A stretch of DNA of 64,000 nt from Aminomonas paucivorans DSM 12260 (GCF_000165795.1 NZ_CM001022.1:2203812-2267811), one strand, 5' to 3'. Shown: positions 49,558 through 58,226, counted from the first letter of the stretch. The notes: generated by a model not told the origin, from the letters alone. Made by a program: numbers and translations.

Positions 49558-50661
49558 CTACCGGCCCGGCGGAGAGGCCAGGGCCTCCGCCAGGGGAATC
49601 TCCGTCCAGTCCTGCACCTCCGGGGCCTTCAGCCACAGGGTCCGGGTCTGGGGCACCGCCACCACCTGGTACACCGTGAGGTCCGACGTGGCTCCCAGGT
49701 CGGGGATGGAGGTGTCCAGGATCTCCCGCATCCGCAGGGGGCCGATGTCTCCCTTGAAGTGCTCCCCCAGGGCCATGAGGTTCTTCCGGCGGGTGGCGGT
49801 GAGCCAGAAGGCCCGGTCCTCCGGCTCCGGCAGGCCCCAGTCGGGATCGGCGAAGTGGTTGGTGGCCACCAGCAGCCCCGGGCGGTAGGAGGCCCGACGT
49901 TTCACGTCGAACACCGGCCACTCGTAGCACCGGGCCACCCGATCGTCCGCCACGGAGACGATGTAGGCGAAGTTGGAGCGCACCGTCTGGAAGTGCCCGT
50001 CCAGCTCCTCCAGGGTGGTGCTGTCCAGGAGAAAGCCCAGGAGGGAGGCGATGGTGGGGATGCGGCTCTCGTACCACAGGGCTCCCCCGGAGGGCATGCC
50101 GTTGTTCAGCTCCAGGAAGAGGCCGTCGGCGTTGAGGGCGGTGGTGACGTAGCAGGACCCGGCGTAGCCCACCGTGGCCACGGGGCGGGATCCGTCGGCG
50201 GGGTGCAGGACCACCACGCTCAGGTAGGGGGTGAACTTCCGGAACACGGGCAGGTAGTCGTAGTTGCGCCCGAACACCAGGGGGTTCCCGCCGGTGTAGT
50301 CCCCCCAGGCGGCGATGCCCGAACAGTGGGGGCGTACCAGGGATTCCGCCGCCGTCACCTCCAGGGCGTTGAGCAGCAGGTGCTGGGACAGGTCCAGGCC
50401 GGAGGTCTCCGCCATGCCCCGAAGGAATTCCTTGAACCGGTACGGGTACAGGGCGAAGAAGGACGCCGCCACCTGCTTCAGGTGCTCCGGGTCCTGCCCC
50501 TGCTCCCCCAAGAGGGTCTCCGTCACCGCCACCCGGTACAGGTCCCGCAGCTCCTGCCCCAGGAGTTCCCCGCACCGACGCCCCATGCCCCTCCAGGACC
50601 CGGAGAGGGTCACCAGGGAAAAGACGCCGTAGCTCCGCTTCGTTCCGCCGCCTTGGTCCAT
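49558..50661 (-). CDS. C45-family peptidase / acyl-CoA:6-APA acyltransferase-like Ntn hydrolase
   Basis: A 367-aa protein of the Ntn-hydrolase superfamily. The likely nucleophile is Cys113 in VRPHCSGIAAWGDYTGG, which would become N-terminal by self-cleavage; FGRNYDYLPVF, YAGSCYVTTALNADGLFLELNNG and VATNHFADPDWG follow as in AAT/choloylglycine-hydrolase relatives. The ATG at 50659-50661 (MDQGGGTKRSYGVF) was chosen for GAGGAGG upstream. It could hydrolyse amides of amino acids or act on peptides; the substrate is unknown. Confidence 0.82.
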   Translation of the reverse strand: MDQGGGTKRSYGVFSLVTLSGSWRGMGRRCGELLGQELRDLYRVAVTETLLGEQGQDPEHLKQVAASFFALYPYRFKEFLRGMAETSGLDLSQHLLLNALEVTAAESLVRPHCSGIAAWGDYTGGNPLVFGRNYDYLPVFRKFTPYLSVVVLHPADGSRPVATVGYAGSCYVTTALNADGLFLELNNGMPSGGALWYESRIPTIASLLGFLLDSTTLEELDGHFQTVRSNFAYIVSVADDRVARCYEWPVFDVKRRASYRPGLLVATNHFADPDWGLPEPEDRAFWLTATRRKNLMALGEHFKGDIGPLRMREILDTSIPDLGATSDLTVYQVVAVPQTRTLWLKAPEVQDWTEIPLAEALASPPGR

Positions 50662-50731
50662 GTCCCTTGCCTCCTCGGCTCGCTCATCGCTTCTGCAAAG
50701 TGAAGTCATCGTATCGCCCGGAAGGACGGTG

Positions 50732-51562
50732 TCAACGGGTCGGCACCGGGAAGACGCGCACCGAAACCTCCGTCCCCGTCACGTCCACCCGGAGGAAATG
50801 GAAGAACCCGTGGGCGGGGTCCTTGTCGTACAGGTGCGCCCCTCCCCCTCCCGTGACGGTGAAGGGCACGCCGCCCCAGGCGCCGTCGTACCAGCCGTGC
50901 ACGTGGCTGGCGAAGACCCGGGTCACCCGCCCCTCCCGGAAGACCTCCAGCAGCTCCCGGGCCCCTCGGGGGTCCATGCTGTGCCCCGAAACCTCCTGCC
51001 CCTTGCGGGGGTCGTAGAGGGGCTGGTGGCAGAACACCAGCCGAAAGCGAGCGTCCCGCCCCTCTTCCAGGGCGGAGCGCAGCCAGGCCAGGCGCTTCTC
51101 CCCCAAGGGGCGTCCGTCGGCGTTGTCGAGGAACAGGAAGAGCCCCCCTCCGTAGCGGAAGGCCCCGTCGAAGCTCTGGCCGAACCGCAGGGCGAAGCGT
51201 CCCCGCCCCCGGTCCACCAGCTCGTGGTTGCCCATCACCGCCAGCACCGGACGCCCCAGGGAGTCCAGGCTCCGCTGGACCTCCTCGTACTCCTTCGACG
51301 TGCCCCGATTGGTCAGGTCTCCCAGGTGGAAGACGAAGTCCCCCGACACGGGGCGCATCTCCTCGGCCACCTGAGGGAACCGGGAACGGGGGCCTCGGCT
51401 GTCCCCCACCACGAGGAAGGAGAAATCCCGGTCCCCCGGATCCCGCGCCCGGATCGCCTCCAGGGCCCGATCGTTGCTTCCCAGGGTCGCCGCCGAAGCG
51501 ACGGCGGCCCATCCCAGCACCAACAGGAGCCCCCACCAGCCGACGTCTCGCCGTCTCCTCAT
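50732..51562 (-). CDS. Secreted calcineurin-like metallophosphoesterase
   Basis: A 276-aa exported phosphoesterase. A signal peptide (GWWGLLLVLGWAAVASA) precedes the five metal motifs: VVGDSRG, FHLGDLTN, VMGNHE, VFCHQPLY and ASHVHGW. The His of the usual GDxH is replaced by Ser (GDSRG), a variation seen in the purple-acid-like group. The ATG at 51560-51562 has GAGGAGAG upstream. It may liberate phosphate from nucleotides or other esters in the envelope. Confidence 0.87.
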   Translation of the reverse strand: MRRRRDVGWWGLLLVLGWAAVASAATLGSNDRALEAIRARDPGDRDFSFLVVGDSRGPRSRFPQVAEEMRPVSGDFVFHLGDLTNRGTSKEYEEVQRSLDSLGRPVLAVMGNHELVDRGRGRFALRFGQSFDGAFRYGGGLFLFLDNADGRPLGEKRLAWLRSALEEGRDARFRLVFCHQPLYDPRKGQEVSGHSMDPRGARELLEVFREGRVTRVFASHVHGWYDGAWGGVPFTVTGGGGAHLYDKDPAHGFFHFLRVDVTGTEVSVRVFPVPTR

Positions 51563-51635
51563 TCCGTCCACTCTCCTCGCGGCTCTCCCGAACCCCCTGA
51601 TCCTACCGCACCACGGCACCCGTGAACACCGCGGG

Positions 51636-51664
51636 ATGACGGAAGCGCAAGCCCGGGGTATCCT
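51636..51664 (+). promoter_or_regulatory. Candidate promoter of rsmG
   Basis: ATGACG (51636-51641), 17 bases, TATCCT (51659-51664), 40 bases before the rsmG start. The -10 equals that of the 49-aa gene. Confidence 0.5.
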
Positions 51665-51704
51665 GATGGATCAAGACCCAACCTGAGGAAACGGGAGGAA
51701 CCCC

Positions 51705-52394
51705 ATGGAGCTGGACCTGACCGAACCGCTGAACCTGCTGCGCCGCCACGAGGGGGAGGTACGTCACTTCGTGGCCCTCCTGGCCACCGCCAACACACGG
51801 GCCCGCCTGACGGGCCCCACGGACGAACTCGTCCTCTGGGAAGACCACGTGGTGGACTGCGCCGCCGCTCTCGCCCTGCTCCCCCAGGGGGGACAGGTGA
51901 TCGACGTGGGCACCGGGGGAGGCCTGCCGGGGCTCGTATGGGCCCTCTGCCGCCCCGACGTGGCGGTCACCCTGCTGGACAGCGTGGAGCGCAAGTGCGC
52001 CCTGGTGGGGGAGATGGTCCAGGTCCTGGGGCTGCCCCCGGAACGGGTCCAGGTGGTGTGCGAACGCTCCGAGACCTTCGCCGCCCGCAACCGGGAGGTC
52101 TTCGACCTGGCCTCCGCACGGGCGGTGTGCGAGGCGGGGGTGCTGGCGGAGGTTCTCTCCCCCCTGGTGCGTCCGGGGGGACACCTGCTGGCCTTCAAGG
52201 GGCCAAGGGCGGAGGAGGAGCTGGAGGGAGGCCGGGAAAAGTGGGATCGCCTGGGCCTGGGGGAACCGGAGCGGCTGGGTTACGACCTGGGGGACAAGGT
52301 CCGGTGCTTCGTGCGATGGGAGAAGATCGCCCCCTGCCCCTCCAAGTACCCCCGTCGGCCGGGGATGGCGGAAAAACGCCCCTGGTACCGATAG
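51705..52394 (+). CDS. rsmG: 16S rRNA (guanine-N7) methyltransferase
   Basis: A 229-aa SAM-dependent methyltransferase that modifies G527 of 16S rRNA. The SAM motif is VIDVGTGGGLPGLVWAL near residue 66; LLDSVERKCALVGEM, DLASARAVCEAGVLAE and the terminal CPSKYPRRPGMAEKRP are typical. GGGAGG precedes the ATG. It is a single-gene unit here, without the mnmG or parAB neighbours common elsewhere. Confidence 0.93.
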   Translation: MELDLTEPLNLLRRHEGEVRHFVALLATANTRARLTGPTDELVLWEDHVVDCAAALALLPQGGQVIDVGTGGGLPGLVWALCRPDVAVTLLDSVERKCALVGEMVQVLGLPPERVQVVCERSETFAARNREVFDLASARAVCEAGVLAEVLSPLVRPGGHLLAFKGPRAEEELEGGREKWDRLGLGEPERLGYDLGDKVRCFVRWEKIAPCPSKYPRRPGMAEKRPWYR

Positions 52395-52395
52395 A

Positions 52396-52446
52396 GGACG
52401 AGGCCCCGCCGGGACAGATCCGGCGGGGCCTCGTCCTTGCTGTTTT
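52396..52446 (+). terminator. Intrinsic terminator of rsmG
   Basis: A perfect 17-bp stem (52396-52412 with 52420-52436) with a seven-base loop is followed by TTGCTGTTTT. It separates convergent genes and probably works for both. Confidence 0.85.
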
Positions 52447-52457
52447 CTATTCCTGCC

Positions 52458-53885
52458 CTACCCCTGCCGCATGGCCTCCTGGGCCTGGAAGAGCAGCCCC
52501 AGATAGGGATCGTCCACCCCGTTGTGGGAGGGACTGTGGATGAAGTACCGGGCGAAGAGGTCCTGCACCGTCTCCCGCCGCGTCACCACGTCCACGAACC
52601 GCTCCGCCAGGTGCAGGGGGGAATCCCCCTCCGTCACCACCTGGAAGCCCAGGATCTGCCCCGGCGCGAGGCCCTCGTTCCCCGGAGCCGCCACGGTGAG
52701 CCGCCACACCCCGTCCCGACCCGCCATGAAGGGGTCCCGAGACCGCACGGGCTGGGACAGGGGGAAGGCCCGGATACCCGCCCGGGTCGCCGCCTCCAGG
52801 GTCCAGCCCACGCTGCCCCAGTGGAGGCCGAAGATCTCGCTGACCCCCCAGACCGTGGCGGGGGGCAGGGCCATGGGCATGCCCACCAGGTTCGCCGCCG
52901 CCACCAGTGCCTGCCTCATGGCCAGGGTCCCGATGAGAGGCAACAGGGAGCGCCCCGTAGCGGCGTCGGGGATCTGCGCCGCATCCCCCACCGCGTAGAC
53001 CCCCGGGAGGTTGGTGGCCATGCGGGAGTCCGTGAGGATGCCCCGATCCGTCGCCACCCCCATGGCCCGGGACAGGTCCAGCCGCGGCCGGACCCCCGAG
53101 GCGAAGACCACCCCGTCCGCCTCCAGGAGCCTGCCGTCCTCCAGGCGCAGCCCCCCGGGCTCCACCGCCGCGGCCTTGACCCCCGTGAGGACCTCCACCT
53201 TCCGGCTCCACAGGGTGTTCTCCACCACCGCCGCCAGTTCCGGATCCAGGGCGGCCACCACGTGGTCCAGCACCTCCACCAGGGTCACCGCCACGCCCCG
53301 GTCCGCGAAGGCCTCCGCCGTCTCCAGGCCGATGGCCCCGGTACCCACCACCACGACCCGGTTCGCCCACCCCGCCAGCTCGTCCAGGTCTCGGGCGTCC
53401 CGGGCCCCCCGGAGGACGTGGACGTTCTCCCCCAGTGCCCCCCGAGGGACCAGGCGGTTCCCCACCATCACCGTGGGACCTCCCTCTCCGGGGGCGTCGC
53501 GAAGCACCCCGGGAAGCTCCGGAAGCCAAGGGGCGGCCCCGGGAGCGAGGATCAGGGACTCGTAGGAGACCCGCACCTCTCCGTCCCGGGTCACCACCTG
53601 AGCCGTCCTGCCCTGGGGGTCCACGGAGTGTGCAGTCCCCCAGATCACGTCCTTGGGCATGTCCTCCGGCAGACGGGGGGACCGGGCCAAGTCCACCACC
53701 ACCTTCTCCGGCCCGTCAGGGACCAGGCGTCGCCCCACCCCGTAGGGGAGACTGCAGATCACCGTGGGCTCCTCGTCCGCCACCAGGGCGACGGAATCCA
53801 CCCCCATGCGCCGCAGGGCCATGTAGGCCACCCTCCCCCCCGGACCGCCTCCCAGGATGAGGACCTTCGCCTTCCGTTCCTCCAT
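52458..53885 (-). CDS. NAD(P)/FAD-dependent oxidoreductase (CoA-disulfide reductase/NADH oxidase-like)
   Basis: A 475-aa flavoprotein with an N-terminal FAD motif VLILGGGPGGRVAYMAL, an NAD(P) motif VVVVGTGAIGLETAEAF near residue 176 and a second FAD motif TNLPGVYAVGDAAQIPDA near 295. A possible redox Cys lies in VICSLPYGVG near residue 44, the position used by CoA-disulfide reductase and NADH oxidases. The C-terminal dimerisation domain is longer than usual and carries the segment HNGVDDPYLGLLF. The ATG at 53883-53885 has GAGGAGGGG upstream. It has its own promoter with an operator-like dyad, so expression is probably signal-controlled. Confidence 0.85.
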   Translation of the reverse strand: MEERKAKVLILGGGPGGRVAYMALRRMGVDSVALVADEEPTVICSLPYGVGRRLVPDGPEKVVVDLARSPRLPEDMPKDVIWGTAHSVDPQGRTAQVVTRDGEVRVSYESLILAPGAAPWLPELPGVLRDAPGEGGPTVMVGNRLVPRGALGENVHVLRGARDARDLDELAGWANRVVVVGTGAIGLETAEAFADRGVAVTLVEVLDHVVAALDPELAAVVENTLWSRKVEVLTGVKAAAVEPGGLRLEDGRLLEADGVVFASGVRPRLDLSRAMGVATDRGILTDSRMATNLPGVYAVGDAAQIPDAATGRSLLPLIGTLAMRQALVAAANLVGMPMALPPATVWGVSEIFGLHWGSVGWTLEAATRAGIRAFPLSQPVRSRDPFMAGRDGVWRLTVAAPGNEGLAPGQILGFQVVTEGDSPLHLAERFVDVVTRRETVQDLFARYFIHSPSHNGVDDPYLGLLFQAQEAMRQG

Positions 53886-53920
53886 GCCGTACCCCTCCTC
53901 GCGCTGTCTTGATTTTGTCA

Positions 53921-53949
53921 AGCATATACCACCATAGGGTATACGTCAA
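53921..53949 (-). promoter_or_regulatory. Promoter with embedded operator dyad for the flavin oxidoreductase gene
   Basis: On the minus strand TTGACG (53944-53949), 17 bases, TATGCT (53921-53926). The inverted repeat TATACC-N7-GGTATA (53925-53943) fills the spacer between -35 and -10. This placement suits a repressor or MerR-like regulator. A further TTGA/TCAA dyad lies just downstream (53910-53920). Confidence 0.6.
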
Positions 53950-53990
53950 GACCCGAGGCTACCCTCGGACCGACGTGGATTGACGGAGGA

Positions 53991-54020
53991 TTGACATAGA
54001 ACATGGAAGATCGGTATGAT
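53991..54020 (+). promoter_or_regulatory. Promoter of the periplasmic-sensing diguanylate cyclase gene
   Basis: TTGACA (53991-53996, full consensus), 18 bases, TATGAT (54015-54020), giving a leader of roughly 100 bases. It diverges from the flavin oxidoreductase promoter. Confidence 0.7.
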
Positions 54021-54126
54021 TTTCCACAGTCCACTGTTTCGTTAAATTGTTAGCCCTACCCCGGCGGGAACGGCCCGTCGGGAACACCCCGGCCTAGACA
54101 CTCCCCACGGAATCGAGGCGGTCCCC

Positions 54127-56073
54127 TTGCCCGAAGACCAGGAACGCCAGATCCACCGCCCCCGCGCCCGGGCGCTCCTCTCCCGGGGCGTTACCGCGTG
54201 GGCGAGGCTCCTGCTTCTGGTTCTGTGGGTCTGGACCTCCGGGGCGTCTGTCTCTCAGGGGGCGGAGGGCCTCCGGGTGGTGCGCTTCGGCGTGACGGAA
54301 CACCCGCCGGTGTTCTTCCGGGATTCTTCGGGAGAGGCGGCGGGCTTTCTCCCGGACCTCCTGCGGGAGATCGCAGAGCGGCAGAACTGGAAGGTGCAGT
54401 TCGTCTTCGCCCACGGGGACAAGCTGGTGAAGATGCTCCAGGCAGGGGAGCTGGACCTGTTGAGCATGGCCCCCACCCCCCGGCTGGAGGAACGCTTCGA
54501 CTTCGGGAAGGAACCGGTGTTCTCCACCTGGTACACCTTCTACACCCTCCCGAACCGAAGCCTGTCTTCCTTCCAAGATCTGGGGGGCAAGCGCATCGGC
54601 ATCCAGGGGGGGTTCTACGCCCTGGTGGAACTGACGGAGATCCTCCGCCAGACCAAGACCGACGCCCGCATCCTCACCTACCCCACCATGAGGGAAGCCT
54701 TCCGGGCCCTCCTGGAGGGGAAGGTGGACGCCTGCGCGGCGGAGCAGCTGACCTCCCTGGGGGACACCCGGGAACTTTCCCTGAGACGGAGCCCCCTGGT
54801 CTTCGCCCCCGCTCGGATCTTCTTCGGTACCACCAAGGGAAAGAACGCGGACCTGCTTCAGGCGCTGGACCGGGAGCTTCACGCCCTGCGGGAGACCCCC
54901 GGGTCGACCTACGACCGCCTGCGGAGCCGCTGGTTCTACGACGAGAACCTGACCTTCTTCCCCCGCTGGGGGCTCTCTCTTCTCCTCGGCGCGGGGGGGC
55001 TCATCCTCCTGCTGATCGCCCTGATCGCTCTCTGGCACAAGAAGGACCAGCGCATCCGCCGGCAGGGACAGCTCCTCGCTCAAACCCTGGCCTTCGAGCA
55101 GACCCTGGCTGCCTGCGCCCGGGACCTGCTGGCCCGAACCGCCCCGGACACCCTGGAGCGGATCTGCCGCCACCTCCAGGAGGCCGCGGGAGCCCAGAAC
55201 CTGATGGTCTGCCAGTGGAAGGCCCAGGGGGAGGAGGACTCGCCCCAGCCCCCCTTGCGGACCGTAACGGTGGCCACCTCCGGATCCACCCCTCCCCCCT
55301 TCCCCACCTGTCCCTTCTCCGTGGCGGGCCCCGAGGACGAGGCGTCCCAGGGTCTGTCCCTCCGCTTCCCCCTGAACGCCTCGGGAAGCTGCCTCTGCGT
55401 CCGTTTCGCCCCCTCTCCCTGTGGCACGGAGGAACCACCCATCCCCCCGGCTCTGGAGAACTTCCTGGCCGCGGGGGCCAGCCTGATCGACCTGTTCCTG
55501 CTCCGCCGGGACATGGAGGAACAGCTGCTCCACCAGGCCCAGACGGACCCGCTGACGGGAGCGACGAACCGCCGGGCCTTCTTCGAGGCCGTTGCCCGGG
55601 AGATGCACCGAAGCCGCCGCTACGGCGTGCCCCTGTCCCTGGTGGTGCTGGACGTGGACCTGTTCAAGAGGGTGAACGACCGTTTCGGCCACGATGCGGG
55701 GGACACAGTCCTGCAGCGCCTGGTCATCGCGGCGCGAAACACCCTCCGGCAGGAGGACGTGCTGGGCAGGCTGGGGGGAGAGGAGTTCGGGATCCTGCTC
55801 CCCGAGACCCCCCTGAAGGAAGCCTGCGCGGCGGCGGAACGGGTCCGGATGGCCGTGGAGAATCTGCGTCCCCTGCCTTCCGCCCCCTGCCCGGCGGGGA
55901 AGGGCACGGAGCCCCGGGTCACCGCCAGCTTCGGCGTGGCCTCCCACCGCCCCGAGAAGGACGAGGACGCCCAGTCCCTCTACCGGCGGGCAGACAAAAA
56001 CCTCTACCGGGCCAAGGCCGCAGGGCGAAACCGGATCGTCTGGGACCCCGAACCCTCCGCCCCGAAGCGCTAG
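54127..56073 (+). CDS. Membrane diguanylate cyclase with periplasmic amino-acid-binding (SBP_bac_3) sensor
   Basis: A 648-aa signalling protein. An N-terminal signal/anchor segment (about 25-45; LLLLVLWVWTSG) precedes a periplasmic solute-binding domain of the amino-acid (SBP_bac_3) type (about 50-275; LRVVRFGVTEHPPVFFRDSSG, DLLSMAPTPRLEERFDF). A membrane helix (about 280-300) and a GAF-like region follow. A GGDEF domain (about 475-640) has GGEEF and an upstream RQED inhibitory site. It would convert an extracellular ligand, perhaps an amino acid, into c-di-GMP levels. The start at TTG 54127 is preceded by GAGGCGG; a later start is possible. Confidence 0.9.
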   Translation: MPEDQERQIHRPRARALLSRGVTAWARLLLLVLWVWTSGASVSQGAEGLRVVRFGVTEHPPVFFRDSSGEAAGFLPDLLREIAERQNWKVQFVFAHGDKLVKMLQAGELDLLSMAPTPRLEERFDFGKEPVFSTWYTFYTLPNRSLSSFQDLGGKRIGIQGGFYALVELTEILRQTKTDARILTYPTMREAFRALLEGKVDACAAEQLTSLGDTRELSLRRSPLVFAPARIFFGTTKGKNADLLQALDRELHALRETPGSTYDRLRSRWFYDENLTFFPRWGLSLLLGAGGLILLLIALIALWHKKDQRIRRQGQLLAQTLAFEQTLAACARDLLARTAPDTLERICRHLQEAAGAQNLMVCQWKAQGEEDSPQPPLRTVTVATSGSTPPPFPTCPFSVAGPEDEASQGLSLRFPLNASGSCLCVRFAPSPCGTEEPPIPPALENFLAAGASLIDLFLLRRDMEEQLLHQAQTDPLTGATNRRAFFEAVAREMHRSRRYGVPLSLVVLDVDLFKRVNDRFGHDAGDTVLQRLVIAARNTLRQEDVLGRLGGEEFGILLPETPLKEACAAAERVRMAVENLRPLPSAPCPAGKGTEPRVTASFGVASHRPEKDEDAQSLYRRADKNLYRAKAAGRNRIVWDPEPSAPKR

Positions 56074-56194
56074 CCCCATTTCACGGGCTTCCGGAAACCC
56101 CGGAGCGCCCCATTCTCTCCGATCCACCCAAACCCCCGTTTCCCGCAAAAACAAAAGATGAATCCCCGTTAAAACACTGCACTTTCAAACCTTC

Positions 56195-56223
56195 TCGACG
56201 ACTTCCTCGGGTATTTCTAAAAT
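56195..56223 (+). promoter_or_regulatory. Candidate promoter of the AGCS symporter leader
   Basis: TCGACG (56195-56200), 17 bases, TAAAAT (56218-56223; five of six consensus bases). Transcription from here gives a leader of about 400 nt before the ATG at 56634. Confidence 0.5.
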
Positions 56224-56229
56224 GGGAAC

Positions 56230-56633
56230 AATCGCACAATCTCTTCCCACGGGAGAACCGAAGCAAGGGGGAGGGTTGCCCATGTCCCGCGGAACCGTTC
56301 CGATCACTTCGATCCCCTTTCGTCCCTGAACCGGAGCCCCACGGCCGAGTTCGGCCGGGTCTTCGTCGTCCTCCGTCCCTTGGGCGGCTGTCTCGCACCC
56401 CTTCCTTCCGCGTTCCCGGAGAAGGGGCATGATGGGTTTTCCCCTGTTACCCCAGCTCTGAACCGCCCCTCCTCGGCCGAGTTCGGCCGATCCGGGGGGC
56501 CTGCATCTTCTGCACCCTCTTCCGAGGGGAGACCCAGCGGTGCCTCGGACTCCCGCGGCACCCCTCGTGGTTCGATGCCCAGCTCCAAGCGCGGAACGCG
56601 GCATCGAGGTTTCCTCGTAAGGAGGCGCAGGTC
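56230..56633 (+). promoter_or_regulatory. Long structured 5' leader of the AGCS symporter gene, possible cis-regulatory RNA
   Basis: About 400 bases without a convincing gene. It holds two copies of a 32-base element (see repeat). A nested stem pairs CGAGGGG near 56521 with CCCCTCG near 56560 around GGTGCC/GGCACC, and CGATGCC near 56572 pairs with GGCATCG near 56600. A small TTCCT/AGGAG hairpin could hide the ribosome site AAGGAGG just before the start codon. No known riboswitch consensus, including glycine, was recognised. Regulation of alanine/glycine uptake by this RNA is inference. Confidence 0.5.
56326..56489 (+). repeat. Imperfect tandem duplication, 132-nt period, in the AGCS leader
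   Basis: CTGAACCG, eight variable bases, then the palindrome CGGCCGAGTTCGGCCG occurs at 56326-56357 and again at 56458-56489 with identical internal spacing. Similar blocks follow both copies (GCACCCC-TTCC-TTCCG against GCACCC-TCTTCCG). The palindromes would form 7-bp hairpins. Confidence 0.75.
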
Positions 56634-57989
56634 ATGGATCTTCTTTCCTTGGTACAGGACATCAACGGCATTCTGTGGAACTACGTTCTCATCTTCCTTC
56701 TCTGCGGCACGGGAATCTACTACACCTTTCGGCTCCGGTTCGTGCAGGTCCGGCTCTTCGGAGCCGCCTTCAAGAAGGCCTTCGGAGGCCTGAATCTCTT
56801 CGGCGAGCGGGCGGGCAGCGACGGCATGTCCTCCTTCCAATCCCTGGCCACCGCCATCGCCGCCCAGGTGGGCACGGGGAACCTGGCGGGGGCAGCCACG
56901 GCCATCGCCATGGGAGGCCCCGGGGCCATCTTCTGGATGTACCTGGCCGCGTTCTTCGGCATGGCCACCAACATGGCGGAGGCCATCCTGGGTCAGGTCT
57001 ACAAGACCCGGGACGACCACGGACAGATCACCGGCGGCCCGGCCTACTACATCCGGGACGGCTTCGGCAGCCCCGCCCTGGCGACGTTCTTCTCCGTGGC
57101 CATCATCGTTGCCCTGGGCTTCATCGGGAACATGGTGCAGTCCAACTCCATCGCCGACGCCTTCCACACCGCCTTCGGGGTGCCCCACCTGGGAGTCGGG
57201 ATCGCTTGTGGTCTCCTGGGCGCCTTCATCTTCATCGGGGGCATCGGCCGCATCGCCTCGGTGACGGAGAAGATGGTCCCCCTCATGGCAGGGCTCTACC
57301 TGGTGGGCGGTCTGGGCATCCTGGTGTTCCACGCGGGAAGCCTGATCCCCGCCATCAAGTCCATCTTCATCGGGGCCTTCGACCCCGTAGCCGCCACGGG
57401 AGGCATCATCGGCGCCACGGTGAAGCAGGCCATGCGGTATGGCATCGCCCGAGGCCTCTTCTCCAACGAGGCAGGCATGGGCTCCACCCCCCACGCCCAC
57501 GCGGTGGCCAAGGTCCGCATGCCTGCGGAGCAGGGGCTCATGGGCATCGTGGCGGTGTTCATCGACACCTTCGTGGTGCTGAACATGACCGCCCTGGTGA
57601 TCCTCTGCACCGGCGTGCTGGACGGAAAGACCACGGGCATCGCCCTGACCCAGGCGGCCTTCACCGTGGGCATGGGCGCCTTCGGCAACCCCTTCGTGGC
57701 GGTGTGCCTGCTCTTCTTCGCCTTCTCCACCATCGTGGGGTGGTACTTCTTCGGGGAAGCCAACGTGAAGTACCTCTTCGGCACCAAGGGGCTCATGCCC
57801 TACCGGATCCTGGTGGTGGGCTTCATCATCCTGGGGGCCACCCTGAAGGTGGACCTGGTGTGGGAGCTGGCGGACACCTTCAACGGCCTCATGGTGCTGC
57901 CCAACCTGGTGGCCCTCATCGGGCTGTTCAAGGTGGTGGCCAAAGCCGTCTCGGAATACGAGGAGGACGGCAAACTGAAGGCTCACTAG
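56634..57989 (+). CDS. Alanine/glycine:cation symporter (AGCS family)
   Basis: A 451-aa membrane symporter importing alanine or glycine with Na+ or H+. AGCS signatures are strong: SSFQSLATAIAAQVGTGNLAGAATAI near residue 64, GGPGAIFWMYLAAFFGMATN near 92, RGLFSNEAGMGSTPHAHA near 275 and STIVGWYFFGEANVKYLFG near 365. GTAAGGAGG precedes the ATG. The gene has an unusually long leader and its own terminator. It complements the NSS carrier in amino-acid uptake. Confidence 0.95.
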   Translation: MDLLSLVQDINGILWNYVLIFLLCGTGIYYTFRLRFVQVRLFGAAFKKAFGGLNLFGERAGSDGMSSFQSLATAIAAQVGTGNLAGAATAIAMGGPGAIFWMYLAAFFGMATNMAEAILGQVYKTRDDHGQITGGPAYYIRDGFGSPALATFFSVAIIVALGFIGNMVQSNSIADAFHTAFGVPHLGVGIACGLLGAFIFIGGIGRIASVTEKMVPLMAGLYLVGGLGILVFHAGSLIPAIKSIFIGAFDPVAATGGIIGATVKQAMRYGIARGLFSNEAGMGSTPHAHAVAKVRMPAEQGLMGIVAVFIDTFVVLNMTALVILCTGVLDGKTTGIALTQAAFTVGMGAFGNPFVAVCLLFFAFSTIVGWYFFGEANVKYLFGTKGLMPYRILVVGFIILGATLKVDLVWELADTFNGLMVLPNLVALIGLFKVVAKAVSEYEEDGKLKAH

Positions 57990-58006
57990 ACTGCTTCGGC
58001 ACCCCG

Positions 58007-58045
58007 AGGGACCCCGGGCCTGCGCCCGGGGTCCCTTGCGTTTCC
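58007..58045 (+). terminator. Intrinsic terminator of the AGCS gene
   Basis: AGGGACCCCGGGC (58007-58019) pairs perfectly with 58024-58036 around CTGC, followed by TGCGTTTCC. Confidence 0.82.
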
Positions 58046-58134
58046 CCCTGACGGAAGTCCTGGAGGACGGGGGAATCCGGCTGCTCTACCAAATCACCGG
58101 ATGAACCACTTCCCGAAGGGGAGATGACCTCCCA

Positions 58135-58163
58135 TTGTCCCTCCCCGAAAGACCGGGTAGAAT
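58135..58163 (+). promoter_or_regulatory. Promoter of the ferredoxin gene
   Basis: TTGTCC (58135-58140), 17 bases, TAGAAT (58158-58163; five of six consensus bases), about 60 bases before the start codon. Confidence 0.6.
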
Positions 58164-58226
58164 GAGCGCGGGTTTCGCCGCGAGGCGAGACCGTCGAATC
58201 CAGACAGACAGAAGGAGGAGAGATCC

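Noticed and set aside
45586-50703. A 1,705-codon plus-strand open frame opposite the hybrid kinase, HDOD and Ntn-hydrolase genes
   Set aside because: Same antisense G+C artefact; low-complexity translation with no recognisable motif and no ribosome site.
56560-56610. tRNA-like GGTTCGATGCC segment
   Set aside because: Only a T-arm-like string is present. No acceptor stem, D arm or anticodon arm can be folded around it.
56230-56633. Glycine riboswitch in the AGCS leader
   Set aside because: Purine-rich GGAGA-like pieces are present, but the conserved CTCTCAGG-type half and its spacing are missing, so the known class cannot be claimed.
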